64,000 nucleotides of DNA from an uncultured Eubacteriales bacterium (GTDB lineage Bacteria; Bacillota; Clostridia; Oscillospirales; Oscillospiraceae). The notes beneath the pieces were generated by a model. That model was not told the DNA's origin. It ran no database searches and worked only from the letters and a program-made list of their open reading frames with translations. Below, in pieces: positions 13,821 to 23,636 of the stretch; the stretch's first letter is position 1; every line of letters begins with the position of its first letter. The stretch lies in the NCBI GenBank assembly GCA_900317855.1, contig ONIG01000004.1:38714-102713 (forward strand), read 5' to 3'. The position numbers and the translations under genes are program-made.

Positions 13821-16274
13821 CTAATTCAGCGGATTGTCATCGGCAAAAACGGTGACATCGCGGAATGATTTTTCTGTGTTGCAGTACATGACGATATTCG
13901 CCGCCGCGCGGCGCACCGCCTTGCTCTGATTGCAGTAAAGCGTGACGCGGTAGCGGTAGCGGTTGTTCATGCGCACGACCGGCAGCGGCGCCGGGCCGAG
14001 CACCTCCGCGCGCTCGCCGATCGTCTGGCGGAAATAATCGCGGATATAGGCGCAGCAGCGCACGACTGCATTCTCCTGCGCACCGGAGACCGTGACGGCC
14101 AGCACCTCGCTGAACGGCGGCGTGCCGTTGAGTTCCCGGAGCCGGATCTCCGAGCGGTAAAACGCGTCGTAATCCTGCCGCGCCGCCTGCTGGATGGTCT
14201 CGTTTGCGGGCGTAAACGTCTGGATAACGGCCCGGCCGGGCACATCGCCGCGCCCGCTGCGGCCGATGACCTGCGTAATGAGCGAAAACGTGCGCTCACT
14301 GGCGCGGTAATCACCGACATACAGGCTCTGGTCGGCGTTGAGCACGCCGACGAGCGTGACGTTTTCAAAATTCAGCCCCTTTGTGATCATCTGCGTGCCG
14401 ATCATGATGGGGATGTGCTCACGCGCAAAGCGCTGCAGCAGCGCCTCATGCGTGCCGGCCATGGCGATGGCATCGGCGTCCATGCGCAGCGTCTCCACAC
14501 CGGGAAACAGCGCGTGCAGATCTGCCTCGATGCGCTCCGTCCCGTCGCCGAGAAAGCGCAGCTCCCCGCCGCAGACCGGGCACTGTGGGTCGACCCGCCG
14601 CCGGTAGCCGCAGTGGTGGCAGATGAGCATCTGGTTGCCCTGGTGATATGTCAAACTGACGCTGCAGTTCGGGCACGAATAGGTCGCGCCGCACTCGGCG
14701 CAGGTGACGATCTTGCTCGCGCCGCGCCGGTTGAGAAACAGGATGCTCTGCTCGCCGCGGCGCAGATTCTCCTCCAGCTCGCCGTAGAGCACGGAGCTGA
14801 TGGAGCCGGCATTGCCGCTGCGCAGTTCCTGCTTCATGTCGGCGATGATCACGTCCGGCAGCTTGCGGGCGTTGAACCGGTCCGGCAGCGTGAAGTAATG
14901 ATAGCGGCCGGTCTCGGCGTAATAACGGCTGACGACGTCCGGCGTCGCCGAGCCAAGCAGCAGCAGCGCATTGTGCTGGGCGCAGCGGAACTTGGCCACA
15001 TCGCGCGCGTGGTAGCGCGGCGTGCTCTCGGACTTATACGTGTCCTCCTGCTCCTCGTCGATGATGAGCAGACCGAGATCCTGCACAGGTGCAAATACCG
15101 CGCTGCGCGTGCCGACGACGACGCGCGCAAGACCCGTGCGGATGCGCTTCCACTCGTCATAGCGCTCCGAGAGCGGCAGACCGCTGTGCAGGACGGCGAC
15201 CGTGTCACCGAAATAGGCAGAAAACGCCTCGATCATCTGCGGCGTCAGCGAGATCTCCGGCACGAGCAGGATCGCGCCCTGCCCCGCTGCGAGCGCCTGC
15301 GCGATCAGGTACAGGTAGACAAGCGTCTTGCCGCTGCCGGTCACGCCGAAGAGCAGCGCCGCCTGCGCATCCGGCGCGCGCAGCAGTGCCTGCAGGCCGG
15401 AAAACACCTGCTCCTGCGCCGGCGTAAGCGCCGGGATCGGCTGCGGCTGGCCGGTATAGTGCACCGGGCGGCGAAAATAGGGCTCGGTGTCAATACGCAC
15501 GACGCCCTGCTGCACGAGCGTTTTCATGGTGCTTCTCGGCGCACCGGTGAACTGGCACACTTCGTTGGCCGACGCGCGGCCGATCGTGCACAGCAGCTCA
15601 AGGATGGCGACCTGATGCTTTGCACGTCTGCGGCGGCGGATCTCCTCCTGCGCCTCTTCCAGCGGGACGGCAAGGCTGGCATACTCCAGCTGCTTATCGC
15701 GCATGACGCGCGTTTCCGCGCCCTCCACGGTCAGAAATTTCTGCTGCACGAGCCAGTGCAGAGCGCTCGCCGGGTCTTTATCGCCAAACGCCGCCTGCAG
15801 CTCGTCCAGCGGGCAGCGGCCGCCGTGCTCCAGCACGGTCTCCAGCGCCAGACGGCGCTGCTTGGATTTTCCGCACTGGGTTAGCGCCGCGGCCGTGTCG
15901 AGCTCCGGCACCGTGCAGTAGAACGTACTGACCCGGTACCAGACGCCGGCGGGCAGGATCGCGTGCAGTGCATCATAGATCGTGCAGAAAAAGCGGTCAT
16001 GCATCCAGACGGCCAGGCGCAGCAACTCCTGCGAAAGGATGGGCTCGGGGTCGAGCTGGCGCGTGATGGGCTTGAGCTTCGGGTCATCCTCCGCCTCACC
16101 CACCGCAAGCACCATGCCCTCGCACGGGCGGTTCCCGCGCGAAAACGGCACCATGACGCGGCAGCCGGGGCGAAGCGTATCCGCCAGCGGCTGCGGGATC
16201 TTATACGTATACGGTCGATCGAACGCAAATGTTGCAGCCAGAACGGCGACTTTTGCGACCGGGATCTGCAGCAT
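13821..16274 (-). CDS. priA: primosomal replication-restart helicase PriA
   Basis: 817 residues. An N-terminal 3' DNA-binding domain is followed by a superfamily 2 helicase with GVTGSGKT (Walker A) and DEEQED (variant of the usual DEEHD). Zinc-binding Cys pairs (CAECGATYSC, CHHCGYR, CPVCGG) are inserted in the helicase. PriA reloads the replisome at stalled forks. GAGGGGG precedes the ATG. An intrinsic terminator ends only about 19 bases upstream, so expression depends on read-through or an internal promoter. Confidence 0.97.
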   Translation of the reverse strand: MLQIPVAKVAVLAATFAFDRPYTYKIPQPLADTLRPGCRVMVPFSRGNRPCEGMVLAVGEAEDDPKLKPITRQLDPEPILSQELLRLAVWMHDRFFCTIYDALHAILPAGVWYRVSTFYCTVPELDTAAALTQCGKSKQRRLALETVLEHGGRCPLDELQAAFGDKDPASALHWLVQQKFLTVEGAETRVMRDKQLEYASLAVPLEEAQEEIRRRRRAKHQVAILELLCTIGRASANEVCQFTGAPRSTMKTLVQQGVVRIDTEPYFRRPVHYTGQPQPIPALTPAQEQVFSGLQALLRAPDAQAALLFGVTGSGKTLVYLYLIAQALAAGQGAILLVPEISLTPQMIEAFSAYFGDTVAVLHSGLPLSERYDEWKRIRTGLARVVVGTRSAVFAPVQDLGLLIIDEEQEDTYKSESTPRYHARDVAKFRCAQHNALLLLGSATPDVVSRYYAETGRYHYFTLPDRFNARKLPDVIIADMKQELRSGNAGSISSVLYGELEENLRRGEQSILFLNRRGASKIVTCAECGATYSCPNCSVSLTYHQGNQMLICHHCGYRRRVDPQCPVCGGELRFLGDGTERIEADLHALFPGVETLRMDADAIAMAGTHEALLQRFAREHIPIMIGTQMITKGLNFENVTLVGVLNADQSLYVGDYRASERTFSLITQVIGRSGRGDVPGRAVIQTFTPANETIQQAARQDYDAFYRSEIRLRELNGTPPFSEVLAVTVSGAQENAVVRCCAYIRDYFRQTIGERAEVLGPAPLPVVRMNNRYRYRVTLYCNQSKAVRRAAANIVMYCNTEKSFRDVTVFADDNPLN

Positions 16275-16292
16275 CTGCGCGCCCCCTCTCCG

Positions 16293-16320
16293 AAAAAATC
16301 AGGCGGGTACTGCCCGCCTG
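16293..16320 (-). terminator. intrinsic terminator between rpoZ and priA
   Basis: An 8-base-pair perfect stem (CAGGCGGG / CCCGCCTG) with a 5-base loop is followed by ATTTTTT on the minus strand, 8 bases beyond the rpoZ stop. Confidence 0.85.
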
Positions 16321-16327
16321 AAAGCGA

Positions 16328-16525
16328 TTATTCCTTGTGCACGACCTGAAGGCGGCCGTCATACACCTCGTCGATCGCCATGGAAACCGGTTTGGTATCC
16401 AGCGGCTCACCCGCAGCCTGTGCGGCGGCAGCGATGTTGCGCGCGCGGCGCGCGACCAGGTTCACCAGCAGATAGCGGCTGCCGGCCTTGGCGGCCAGCT
16501 CACTCATGGGGGGATAGAGCATCAT
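16328..16525 (-). CDS. rpoZ: RNA polymerase omega subunit
   Basis: 65 residues with the short Firmicutes omega pattern: SRYLLVNLVARRARNIA followed by KPVSMAIDEV. Omega supports assembly of the beta' subunit. The ATG overlaps the gmk stop by 4 bases. Two adjacent ATG codons follow GAGGTG; either could be the start. The gmk-rpoZ order is conserved. Confidence 0.94.
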   Translation of the reverse strand: MMLYPPMSELAAKAGSRYLLVNLVARRARNIAAAAQAAGEPLDTKPVSMAIDEVYDGRLQVVHKE

Positions 16526-17133
16526 TTTTCAAGCACCTCTGTAAAATAGTTTTTCCGATCGGGATAGCGGCAGCACTCTGCCGTGATGATGGCGTCGAGC
16601 TCTTTGGCCGCGACGTCGGGATCGTCATTGATGACGATGTAATCATATGTATACGCCAGCGCGCACTCGCGGCGCGCCTGTGCCAGGCGCTCACAGATCT
16701 TCTGCTCATCGTCCGTGTGCCGACCGCGCAGACGGCGCTCCAGCTCCGCCAGAGACGGCGGCATCATGAACACACGGATCGCGTCCGGCCGGTTCTCGGA
16801 GATCTGGTGCACGCCCTGCACGTCAATGTCCAGCAGGACATGCATGCCCTCGGCGCAGCACCGCTCCACATAGCTCTTCGGCGTGCCGTAGCAGTTGCCG
16901 ACGTATTCGGCGTGCTCCAGCAGCTCGTCCGCCGCGACCATAGCGTCAAACGCCGTGCGCGTGACGAAAAAATAGTCCTTTCCGTCCACCTCGCCGGGGC
17001 GCGGGTCGCGCGTCGTGGCCGAGACGGAAAAGCACACGTCATCCCGCAGGCGCATCAGCCGGGCGATCACGGTGCTCTTTCCGGTGCCGGACGGCCCGGA
17101 GATCAGGATCAGTTTCCCTGTCTGGTGGTTCAT
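16522..17133 (-). CDS. gmk: guanylate kinase
   Basis: 203 residues. P-loop GPSGTGKST is near residue 13, the GMP-binding [13 protein letters not shown] and later Tyr/Glu residues are present, and LLDIDVQG is visible. It converts GMP to GDP. GGAGGAG is about 7 bases before ATG 17133. It overlaps remA by 4 bases and rpoZ by 4 bases. Confidence 0.97.
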   Translation of the reverse strand: MNHQTGKLILISGPSGTGKSTVIARLMRLRDDVCFSVSATTRDPRPGEVDGKDYFFVTRTAFDAMVAADELLEHAEYVGNCYGTPKSYVERCCAEGMHVLLDIDVQGVHQISENRPDAIRVFMMPPSLAELERRLRGRHTDDEQKICERLAQARRECALAYTYDYIVINDDPDVAAKELDAIITAECCRYPDRKNYFTEVLEK

Positions 17134-17393
17134 GTTGCGTCTCCTCCGCTTTCCAGATCTGTGGCCTCTACACGGGCCTGCACCGCATCCGGCGGCAGCG
17201 CCGAGAGCACTGCGTGGCCGGTATCCATGATGAGGACGGCCTGCGTCTTTCGGCCATAGGTCGCATCGATGAGCATGCCGATCTCGCGGCTGTCCTGCAC
17301 AATGCGCTTGATGGGGGCGGAATCTGGACTGACGACAGCCAGCAGCCGCTCCGCGGAAACATAGTTTCCGTATCCGATGTTGATGAGTTTCAA
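17130..17393 (-). CDS. remA: RemA/DUF370 extracellular-matrix regulator
   Basis: 87 residues with the DUF370 signature ([20 protein letters not shown] and [19 protein letters not shown]). In Bacillus subtilis RemA forms ring-like DNA-binding assemblies and activates biofilm and osmoprotection genes; in Clostridia it is nearly always next to gmk, as here. ATGA overlap with gmk suggests coupling. Confidence 0.93.
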   Translation of the reverse strand: MKLINIGYGNYVSAERLLAVVSPDSAPIKRIVQDSREIGMLIDATYGRKTQAVLIMDTGHAVLSALPPDAVQARVEATDLESGGDAT

Positions 17394-17405
17394 GTCCGCG
17401 GCTCC

Positions 17406-18284
17406 TTACTCGATGTTCTGGATCTGCTCGCGGATCTTCTCGATCTCGGACTTGAGGTCCACGACCACCTTCGCAATGTCCGCATTCTGGCACTTGGAGC
17501 CGATGGTGTTCGCCTCACGGTTGAACTCCTGAATGAGAAAATCCGCCTTGCGGCCGACCGGAGAGCCGCTCTCGAGCATCTGGCGCAGCTGTGCAATATG
17601 ACTGCGCAGGCGCACCGTCTCCTCATCGACGGCAACATGGTCGGCATAGATCGCAGCCTCGGCAATGATGCGCGGCTCGTCAATATCGGTCGCGGCGAGC
17701 ACCGCCTCGAGCTTCTGGCGCAGGCGCGCCTCATAGGCCGCGGCCGTTTCGGGGGCGGCCGTCTCCACGTTTGTCACCAGCGACTCGATGCGCGCGAGCT
17801 TTTCCTCCACGTCGGTGCGGAGCTTCGCGCCCTCGCGCTCGCGCATCTGGTCATAGTCAGCGAGCGCCTGCTGCGTCAGCGCGACCAGACCGGCGCGGAT
17901 CTTGTCCTGATCCGCCTCCGCCTTCTCCACGGACAGAATGTCCGGGAAACGCATGAGCGACATGAGCGACATGTCGTTTTTCAGGTCATAGCGCACGGCG
18001 AGCGTGTTGAGCGTGTCGATATAGGCGCGCAGCAGCGGCTCATTCACGCGCAGGACGGTGTCGGCCGCCTGCGAGGAGTCGATCGTGACAAACACATCCA
18101 GCTTGCCGCGGCTGACGTGCTGCTGGATGGTGGATTTGACCGCGTCCTCCGCGAAAAGGAAGTTGCGCGGCATGCGCACGGCGATGTCCAGATAGCGGTT
18201 GTTGACGCTCTTGAGCTCCACCGTGACGTTCAGGCCCTCGACAACGCCCTTTGCGCCGCCGTAGCCGGTCATACTTCTTATCAT
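17406..18284 (-). CDS. yicC: YicC family endoribonuclease
   Basis: 292 residues. It has the family N-terminus MTGYGGAKG and ELKSVNNRYLDI and the C-terminal DUF1732 region with KADFLIQEFNREANTIGSK. YicC-type proteins have been characterised as manganese-dependent ribonucleases. It lies 12 bases upstream of remA, a conserved neighbourhood. Confidence 0.94.
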   Translation of the reverse strand: MIRSMTGYGGAKGVVEGLNVTVELKSVNNRYLDIAVRMPRNFLFAEDAVKSTIQQHVSRGKLDVFVTIDSSQAADTVLRVNEPLLRAYIDTLNTLAVRYDLKNDMSLMSLMRFPDILSVEKAEADQDKIRAGLVALTQQALADYDQMREREGAKLRTDVEEKLARIESLVTNVETAAPETAAAYEARLRQKLEAVLAATDIDEPRIIAEAAIYADHVAVDEETVRLRSHIAQLRQMLESGSPVGRKADFLIQEFNREANTIGSKCQNADIAKVVVDLKSEIEKIREQIQNIE

Positions 18285-18302
18285 TGGCTTACCCTTCTTA
18301 TC

Positions 18303-18713
18303 TTAGGATTCCCGGATCTGAATGATCTCAAAAGTAATGGGGCTGGCTTTCTTTTTGCGCTGGTAGATGACATTGAACGCCACGCCGAGCGCGAAGAAAC
18401 CAAAACCGATCAAGACACAGCCGCCCTCGGCCCAGCCGAGCGCACTGCCGATGGCATACCCCAGAAACAGCAGCACAAACGGCACCATATACAGCAGCAC
18501 CGCCGCACCGAGCACGTCCGACGTCTTGCTCTCGATGACGACCTTCTGACCCGGCAGCGCCGAGATCTTGTTGACCGCCTCGGCACGGATGCGGTTCTGG
18601 AACACACACGCCTCGCACGACTCACACGTGCCGCCGCAGGCCGTGCCGCGCTCCACTTCCACCTCCGCCACATGGCGGCTGACCAGCTTGGTCACCACTG
18701 CGTCCTGCGTCAT
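18303..18713 (-). CDS. RseC/MucC-like SoxR-reducing system protein
   Basis: 136 residues. An N-terminal segment with a Cys cluster (CGGTCESCEACVF) precedes two hydrophobic helices (about 70-90 and 95-112) and a basic tail, matching the SoxR_reducing/RseC family. These may bind an Fe-S cluster and support redox transfer at the membrane; the substrate here is unknown. GGGAGG is 8 bases before ATG 18713. It is located between ybbR and yicC, as in related Clostridia. Confidence 0.88.
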   Translation of the reverse strand: MTQDAVVTKLVSRHVAEVEVERGTACGGTCESCEACVFQNRIRAEAVNKISALPGQKVVIESKTSDVLGAAVLLYMVPFVLLFLGYAIGSALGWAEGGCVLIGFGFFALGVAFNVIYQRKKKASPITFEIIQIRES

Positions 18714-18717
18714 GGTA

Positions 18718-19968
18718 TTATCCTCCCGTAAAATGCACATTCACAACGTATTCTCCGATCGCTCCGGCGTCGGAGAAGCCGTCCACATAAACCTTGGCCG
18801 GCACGGCGACCGTACCGCTCGTGGCCTTATAGTTTGTCAGATCCACGACCACGCGCACATTGTCCGCCGTGATCTGCGAGATCGCACCTGCCGGCGCGCG
18901 CACGGTCACGTCCAGCGCCGTCGTTGTGATCTCCACATGCCGGTTCGTCCCGGTCGCGGTGATATTCGTCGCCGTGATCTTTGTCGTCTCCAGCCCGCGG
19001 ACGGAGATACAGACCGTGGCCTCCGTGACGCCGCTGAGGTTTTTCAGATCATTCCCCAGGGGGATCGTGACCGTCGTCTCATACGACGAGGCAAAGCTCG
19101 ACAGGTCGACCGTTGCGACGACGAGCTGGTTGAGCTTTTGCAGCACTGTCGTGTCGCCCGCGACCTGGATGCTCTTCGGCTCGATCTCGACGACGCAGTT
19201 GTCCTCCGTCGCCCCGGCACCGCCGACCAGCGAGACCGTCAGCGGCAGGTCTTTGTTCATCAGCACCGGCATCGACACGCTGACCGTGTCATAATTGCCG
19301 GAGATCTCCTTGGGCTTGAGCTTATTGCCGTCCTTATCCAGCAGAACATACGGGCAGTTGGTCGGCTCAATGGACTTGTCCAGATCCGTGCGCGTAACAT
19401 AGACGCAGATGCTGTCCACCGCATCGAGCTCCTCCTGCGGGCCGTAGAGCGTGATGGACGACGGCTCCACCTGGATGGGTTCGGCCGTGTAGCCATCTTT
19501 GACGCTTCCGGTGAACACGCCCTTGACCTCAAGCGTCTTGTTGGCCTCCTGCACGACGGAGAAGCTGATCGTCTCCGGCGATTTGCTCAGAACGGTGATG
19601 CTGCTCTTATCGACATTGGTCGGGTACTGCAGCGAATAGCTCACCTGCATCTCACGTGCCTGCGAGATGCCGGACACATCGATGACCGCCGACAGGTCCG
19701 CCGAGCTGAGGTTGCCGAGCACACGCCGCGTGCCCTTGAGGCGCACGGAGACCGTTTCGGCATCGGCATCCGTTACGATCAGGCCGCGCGCAGCGCGCAG
19801 ATCATCCGCGCCCTGATACACGACCTTGACATTGGAAAACGTCATCTCGATTGTCGTCTCCTCCGTGGACATGATATACGTCCACAGCAGGAACGATGCC
19901 AGCAGCGAAATGATGATCCAGAAAGCCTTACTGCCGACTATTTTGTTGATCGTCGTCTTTTTTGTCAT
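18718..19968 (-). CDS. cdaR: CdaR-like regulator with YbbR repeats
   Basis: 416 residues. One N-terminal membrane helix (about 16-33) is followed by several extracellular YbbR-type beta repeats. CdaR binds and modulates the diadenylate cyclase CdaA in Firmicutes. The start codon lies 41 bases inside cdaA, a strong sign of coupled translation and complex formation. Confidence 0.92.
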   Translation of the reverse strand: MTKKTTINKIVGSKAFWIIISLLASFLLWTYIMSTEETTIEMTFSNVKVVYQGADDLRAARGLIVTDADAETVSVRLKGTRRVLGNLSSADLSAVIDVSGISQAREMQVSYSLQYPTNVDKSSITVLSKSPETISFSVVQEANKTLEVKGVFTGSVKDGYTAEPIQVEPSSITLYGPQEELDAVDSICVYVTRTDLDKSIEPTNCPYVLLDKDGNKLKPKEISGNYDTVSVSMPVLMNKDLPLTVSLVGGAGATEDNCVVEIEPKSIQVAGDTTVLQKLNQLVVATVDLSSFASSYETTVTIPLGNDLKNLSGVTEATVCISVRGLETTKITATNITATGTNRHVEITTTALDVTVRAPAGAISQITADNVRVVVDLTNYKATSGTVAVPAKVYVDGFSDAGAIGEYVVNVHFTGG

Positions 19969-20842
19969 GTTGTTTCTCCCGACGAAGCGGATTGAGTTTC
20001 TTCACGAAATCGACAAAGGTGTCCCAGCGTCTGCGCCGCTGCTCTTCCGCCGGCAGCAGCTCGCTGCGGAGGATCGCCTCGAACGTGTCCGGAGAGAGGC
20101 GGCGCTTGAGCATGCCGTCCACGGCGATGGAAATGCCGCCGGTCTCCTCGGACACGATCACGATCACGGCGTCCGAATGCTCGCTCATGCCGATGCCCGC
20201 GCGGTGGCGCGTGCCGAGATCCGGGCTGAGGTTCGTGTTGTTCGTCAGCGGCAGGACGCAGCCGGCCGCCGCGATGCGGCCGTCCCGGATCACGACCGCG
20301 CCGTCATGCAGTGGAGCCTTGGGATAGAAAATGTTCTTGAGCAGCTCCGCCGTCACGTCCGAATTGATCGTGGTGCCGCTGCGCATCTGCTCATCGAGCG
20401 TCACGCTGCGTTCAAAAACGATGAGCGCGCCGGTCTTGGTCGCAGACAGCTGCGTGCAGGCAGCGATGGTCTGCGAAATGACGTTGTCCATGCCCAGCGT
20501 CTCAAGCGGCTTTGACCCGAAACTTGGGAGCGCCTTGCTGCCCATACGCTCGAGCAGGCGGCGCAGCTCCGGCTGAAAGATGATGACGAGCGCGATCAGG
20601 CCGAGCTCGACCGTCTTTTGCAGGATGCGGTTGAACATCGTCAGCTTCAGCACACCCGACAGCCACAGAGCGATCAGGATCAGCAGAACGCCCTGCGCCA
20701 GGCGATACGAATTCGTCTTGCGGATGAGCATGATGACATTGTAAATCAGATAAGCGACGATCAGGATATCCACGATATCCGAAAACCGGATCGTAGATAC
20801 CAGCATCGTCAGCTTTGCCCAGAAGGCTGCAAGTTGTGCCAT
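19928..20842 (-). CDS. cdaA: diadenylate cyclase CdaA
   Basis: 304 residues. Three N-terminal transmembrane segments (within about 20-80) precede a DisA_N cyclase domain with LHDGAVVI (DGA motif) and GTRHRAGIG (RHR motif). It makes c-di-AMP from two ATP and controls potassium and osmolyte balance and wall stability. GAGG is 8 bases before ATG 20842; an ATG six bases upstream is too close to the ribosome site. It heads the operon cdaA-cdaR-rseC-yicC-remA-gmk-rpoZ behind its own promoter. glmM, often next to cdaR, is absent. Confidence 0.96.
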   Translation of the reverse strand: MAQLAAFWAKLTMLVSTIRFSDIVDILIVAYLIYNVIMLIRKTNSYRLAQGVLLILIALWLSGVLKLTMFNRILQKTVELGLIALVIIFQPELRRLLERMGSKALPSFGSKPLETLGMDNVISQTIAACTQLSATKTGALIVFERSVTLDEQMRSGTTINSDVTAELLKNIFYPKAPLHDGAVVIRDGRIAAAGCVLPLTNNTNLSPDLGTRHRAGIGMSEHSDAVIVIVSEETGGISIAVDGMLKRRLSPDTFEAILRSELLPAEEQRRRRWDTFVDFVKKLNPLRREKQHDKKDDDQQNSRQ

Positions 20843-20907
20843 AAGCATTTCCTCGGCTGTTGGTTTCCGTTTTGCAGATACAAAACGCCAATCTTATGAA
20901 TTATAAT

Positions 20908-20936
20908 ATTATACCCTACAACCCGGCGGATTTCAA
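20908..20936 (-). promoter_or_regulatory. sigma-A promoter of cdaA operon
   Basis: On the minus strand TTGAAA (20931-20936) and TATAAT (20908-20913) are 17 bases apart, about 60 bases upstream of the cdaA start. Confidence 0.85.
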
Positions 20937-20950
20937 TACATAAATCTGTG

Positions 20951-22072
20951 TCAACCCGCACGCAGGATCTCGTGAAACACGCGTGCCGTGCGCGCGATCT
21001 CCGCGTCCGTGTTGAAGGGCGACAGGCTCAGGCGCACGGTGCCGGTCTCCAGTGTTCCGGCTGAGCGGTGCGCGACCGGCGCGCAGTGCAGCCCCGCACG
21101 CACGGCAATGCCGTAGCGCGCGAGCTTCTGCGCCAGCAGCTCGCTGTCCATATCCCGGCAGCGGACGGACAGCACCGCCGTCTGGCACGCCGGATCCGGT
21201 GCCGCGAACACCTCCAACCGCGGCTCCGCGCGCATCTGCGCCGTCAGGCGCTGCGCGAGCCGCCGCTCCCGCCGCTCGATATTCTCGACGCCCTGCGCCG
21301 ACAAATAGCGGATCCCGGCGAGCAGGCCCGCGATGCCGGGGACGTTGTGCGTCCCGGCCTCGAGCCGGTCGGGCAGTTCCTCGGGCATATCCTGCAGCAC
21401 GCTCTGCGAACCGGTGCCGCCGCACAGCAGGGGCTTCGGCTGCGCAAAGCACAGCAGGATGCCCGTGCCCTGCGGGCCGAGCAGGCCCTTATGCCCCGGC
21501 ATGGCCACGAACGCCGCACCGAGTGCCGCCGCGTCGAACGCGACACAGCCGGCCGCCTGCGAGGCATCCACGATCAATGGGACGCCCGCTGCGGCGCAAA
21601 GTTCCGCGATCTCCCGCACAGGCAGCAGATAGCCGAACACGTTCGACACCATCGTACACACGGCCGCCTTCGCGCCCGGCAGCGCGCGCCGGAAGGCGCC
21701 GACCGCTGTCTCCGGCTCGAAGAGCGGGCTCTCCGCCACGCGCACCTGCGCGCCCAGTGCATGGAGCGGGCGCGTGACGGAATTGTGCTCGTAACCCGAG
21801 ATCACGACCGGATCGCCGGGCGATACGAGCGAGTAAATCGCGATATTGAGCGCATGCGTCGCATTCATGGTGAACACAACGCGCTCCGGCTCCGGAACAT
21901 GAAACAGTTCCGCCGCCGCTTCTCTGCAGGCAAACACCGTATCGGCCGCGCGCATGGCGGCGCCGTGGCCGCCGCGGCCGGGACTCGCCATCGTGCGCAT
22001 GGCCATGGCCGTCGCACGCACCACCGACGGCGGCTTGAGCAGACTCGTAGCCGCCGAGTCCAGATAGATCAT
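20951..22072 (-). CDS. PLP-dependent cysteine desulfurase family protein
   Basis: 373 residues of aminotransferase class V fold. Asp169 (VDASQ) and Lys195 (MPGHKGLLGPQG) are the PLP residues and the reactive Cys is at 330 (GLHCAPVAH). The alignment is of the SufS/CsdA-like or selenocysteine-lyase branch rather than NifS. It would release sulfur or selenium from cysteine analogues. It overlaps the DUF3343 gene by 4 bases, a pairing common in Clostridia. No Fe-S scaffold gene is adjacent, so the sulfur acceptor is open. Confidence 0.92.
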   Translation of the reverse strand: MIYLDSAATSLLKPPSVVRATAMAMRTMASPGRGGHGAAMRAADTVFACREAAAELFHVPEPERVVFTMNATHALNIAIYSLVSPGDPVVISGYEHNSVTRPLHALGAQVRVAESPLFEPETAVGAFRRALPGAKAAVCTMVSNVFGYLLPVREIAELCAAAGVPLIVDASQAAGCVAFDAAALGAAFVAMPGHKGLLGPQGTGILLCFAQPKPLLCGGTGSQSVLQDMPEELPDRLEAGTHNVPGIAGLLAGIRYLSAQGVENIERRERRLAQRLTAQMRAEPRLEVFAAPDPACQTAVLSVRCRDMDSELLAQKLARYGIAVRAGLHCAPVAHRSAGTLETGTVRLSLSPFNTDAEIARTARVFHEILRAG

Positions 22073-22329
22073 ACCGTCACCTCCTGGTAAGTGCCATCTT
22101 CCAGCAGGCGATACACCTTCCCCCGCCGGATCGCTGCGCGGTCCAGGAGCGCCAGCGCACGAACCAGACGGGATTCATAAAGTTTGACGCAATAAGTGCA
22201 TCCGGTTTTTGAAACGCTTTGCGGCGCTTTGAGCACAGTAGCGGTAATGCCCGCGCGCTCGAGCACCTGCGATGACCGCTGCGCATAGGTCAATGACCTG
22301 CACATGATCAGACAGTAGCGCTGCATCAT
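22069..22329 (-). CDS. DUF3343 small protein, putative sulfur/selenium partner
   Basis: 86 residues. DUF3343 members carry conserved Cys residues; here Cys in SKTGCTYCVKL forms a C-x2-C pair after a predicted alpha/beta core. The family often sits beside a cysteine desulfurase, and here it overlaps it by ATGA. A role as sulfur or selenium acceptor is inference. GGAGG precedes the paired ATG codons. Confidence 0.8.
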   Translation of the reverse strand: MMQRYCLIMCRSLTYAQRSSQVLERAGITATVLKAPQSVSKTGCTYCVKLYESRLVRALALLDRAAIRRGKVYRLLEDGTYQEVTV

Positions 22330-22382
22330 GAGCTCCCTCCCACATCGTTATGCCTCATTCTATGCGGGAGCGGCGTGGGCGT

Positions 22383-22862
22383 TTACGAAATCCGTTCGAT
22401 CAGGACGACCGCATGGGCGGCAATGCCCTCGCCGGCGCCGGTGAAGCCGAGCCCTTCCTCCGTCGTCGCCTTGACGCTGATGCAATCGGCGCCCACATCC
22501 ATGCACCCGGCCAGATTGCGGCGCATCTGCGCGATATACGGTGCGAGCTTCGGCGACTGCGCAAGCACGGTGCAGTCCAGATTGCCGGCCGCATACCCTT
22601 CCGCGCGTAGGCACGCCATGACTTCACGCAGCAGTTCCATGCTGCTGATGCCGGAAAAAGCCGGGTTATTGTCCGGGAAAAGCTGGCCGATATCCCCCAT
22701 GGCCGCCGCGCCGAGCAGTGCATCCATGACGGCGTGCGTGAGCACGTCGGCGTCCGAGTGGCCGAGCAGGCCCTTCTCGTACGGAATATCTACGCCGCCG
22801 AGGATGAGCCTGCGGCCCGCGACGAGCCGGTGCACATCGTAACCATGACCAATCCGCATCAT
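22383..22862 (-). CDS. ispF: 2-C-methyl-D-erythritol 2,4-cyclodiphosphate synthase
   Basis: 159 residues. Zinc ligands Asp9 and His11 are in [35 protein letters not shown] and [12 protein letters not shown] are all present. It performs the fifth MEP-pathway step. It overlaps ispD by 4 bases. Confidence 0.97.
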   Translation of the reverse strand: MMRIGHGYDVHRLVAGRRLILGGVDIPYEKGLLGHSDADVLTHAVMDALLGAAAMGDIGQLFPDNNPAFSGISSMELLREVMACLRAEGYAAGNLDCTVLAQSPKLAPYIAQMRRNLAGCMDVGADCISVKATTEEGLGFTGAGEGIAAHAVVLIERIS

Positions 22863-23584
22863 GCCTGCCCGCGCCTCCTCAGAATGGACTCCGCGAGCTC
22901 GATATCGATCGGCGTCGTGATCTTGAGATTCTCGTCCGAGCCCTGCGTCACGACCGGCTTGACACGCAGCTGCTCCACGGCCGAGCAGTCGTCCGTGATG
23001 GCCAGATGCTTGCGCATGGCATTCGTGAGTGCAGCCTTGATGAGTTCCGCCTGGAACACCTGCGGCGTCTGAATGGCAGTGAGCGTCGCGCGCTCGGGCG
23101 TGCCGGTGATGACGCCGCCGGCCGTGGTCTTGACCGTGTCGCGCACCGGGACGCCGGGCGCGGCGGCGCGGCTCTTTTTCGCCGCATGGATGGTCTCGGT
23201 GATGATGGCATCCGTCACGAGCGGGCGCGCCGCATCGTGGATGCCGATGAGCGTCGCCTTGCCGCTGGCTGCCAGCACACCGGCAAGCGAGGACTCGGCG
23301 CGCGTCATGCCGCCGACGACGACCTTGGTCATCTTCGTGAGGCCATATCGGTCGCGCAGCGCCGCGATCTCCTCAAGGCGGGACGTGCGCGTGACGACGA
23401 TAAGCTCGTCCACGGCGGCGCAGTCCTGCATTGCCCGCAGCGAGCGCACGAGTACCGGCACGCCGCCGACCTCCATCATCAGCTTGTCGCGGCCCATCCG
23501 CTTGGAAGAACCGGCCGCCAGAACGACCATCGTGCAAAACGGTTTGCCGACGAGCTTCGCTTTGATCTTTCCGTAAAGTGCCAT
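22859..23584 (-). CDS. ispD: 2-C-methyl-D-erythritol 4-phosphate cytidylyltransferase
   Basis: 241 residues. The nucleotide-binding [14 protein letters not shown] begins near residue 22; the later [10 protein letters not shown] and QTPQVF motifs are present. It makes CDP-methylerythritol, the third MEP step. AAGGAG is 8 bases before ATG 23584. A good promoter lies just upstream and ispF is coupled downstream. Confidence 0.97.
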   Translation of the reverse strand: MALYGKIKAKLVGKPFCTMVVLAAGSSKRMGRDKLMMEVGGVPVLVRSLRAMQDCAAVDELIVVTRTSRLEEIAALRDRYGLTKMTKVVVGGMTRAESSLAGVLAASGKATLIGIHDAARPLVTDAIITETIHAAKKSRAAAPGVPVRDTVKTTAGGVITGTPERATLTAIQTPQVFQAELIKAALTNAMRKHLAITDDCSAVEQLRVKPVVTQGSDENLKITTPIDIELAESILRRRGQA

Positions 23585-23636
23585 GGGATCGCTCCTTTCC
23601 AAAACATCATGCAGTTAGTCAGAATTCTTTGTTTTC

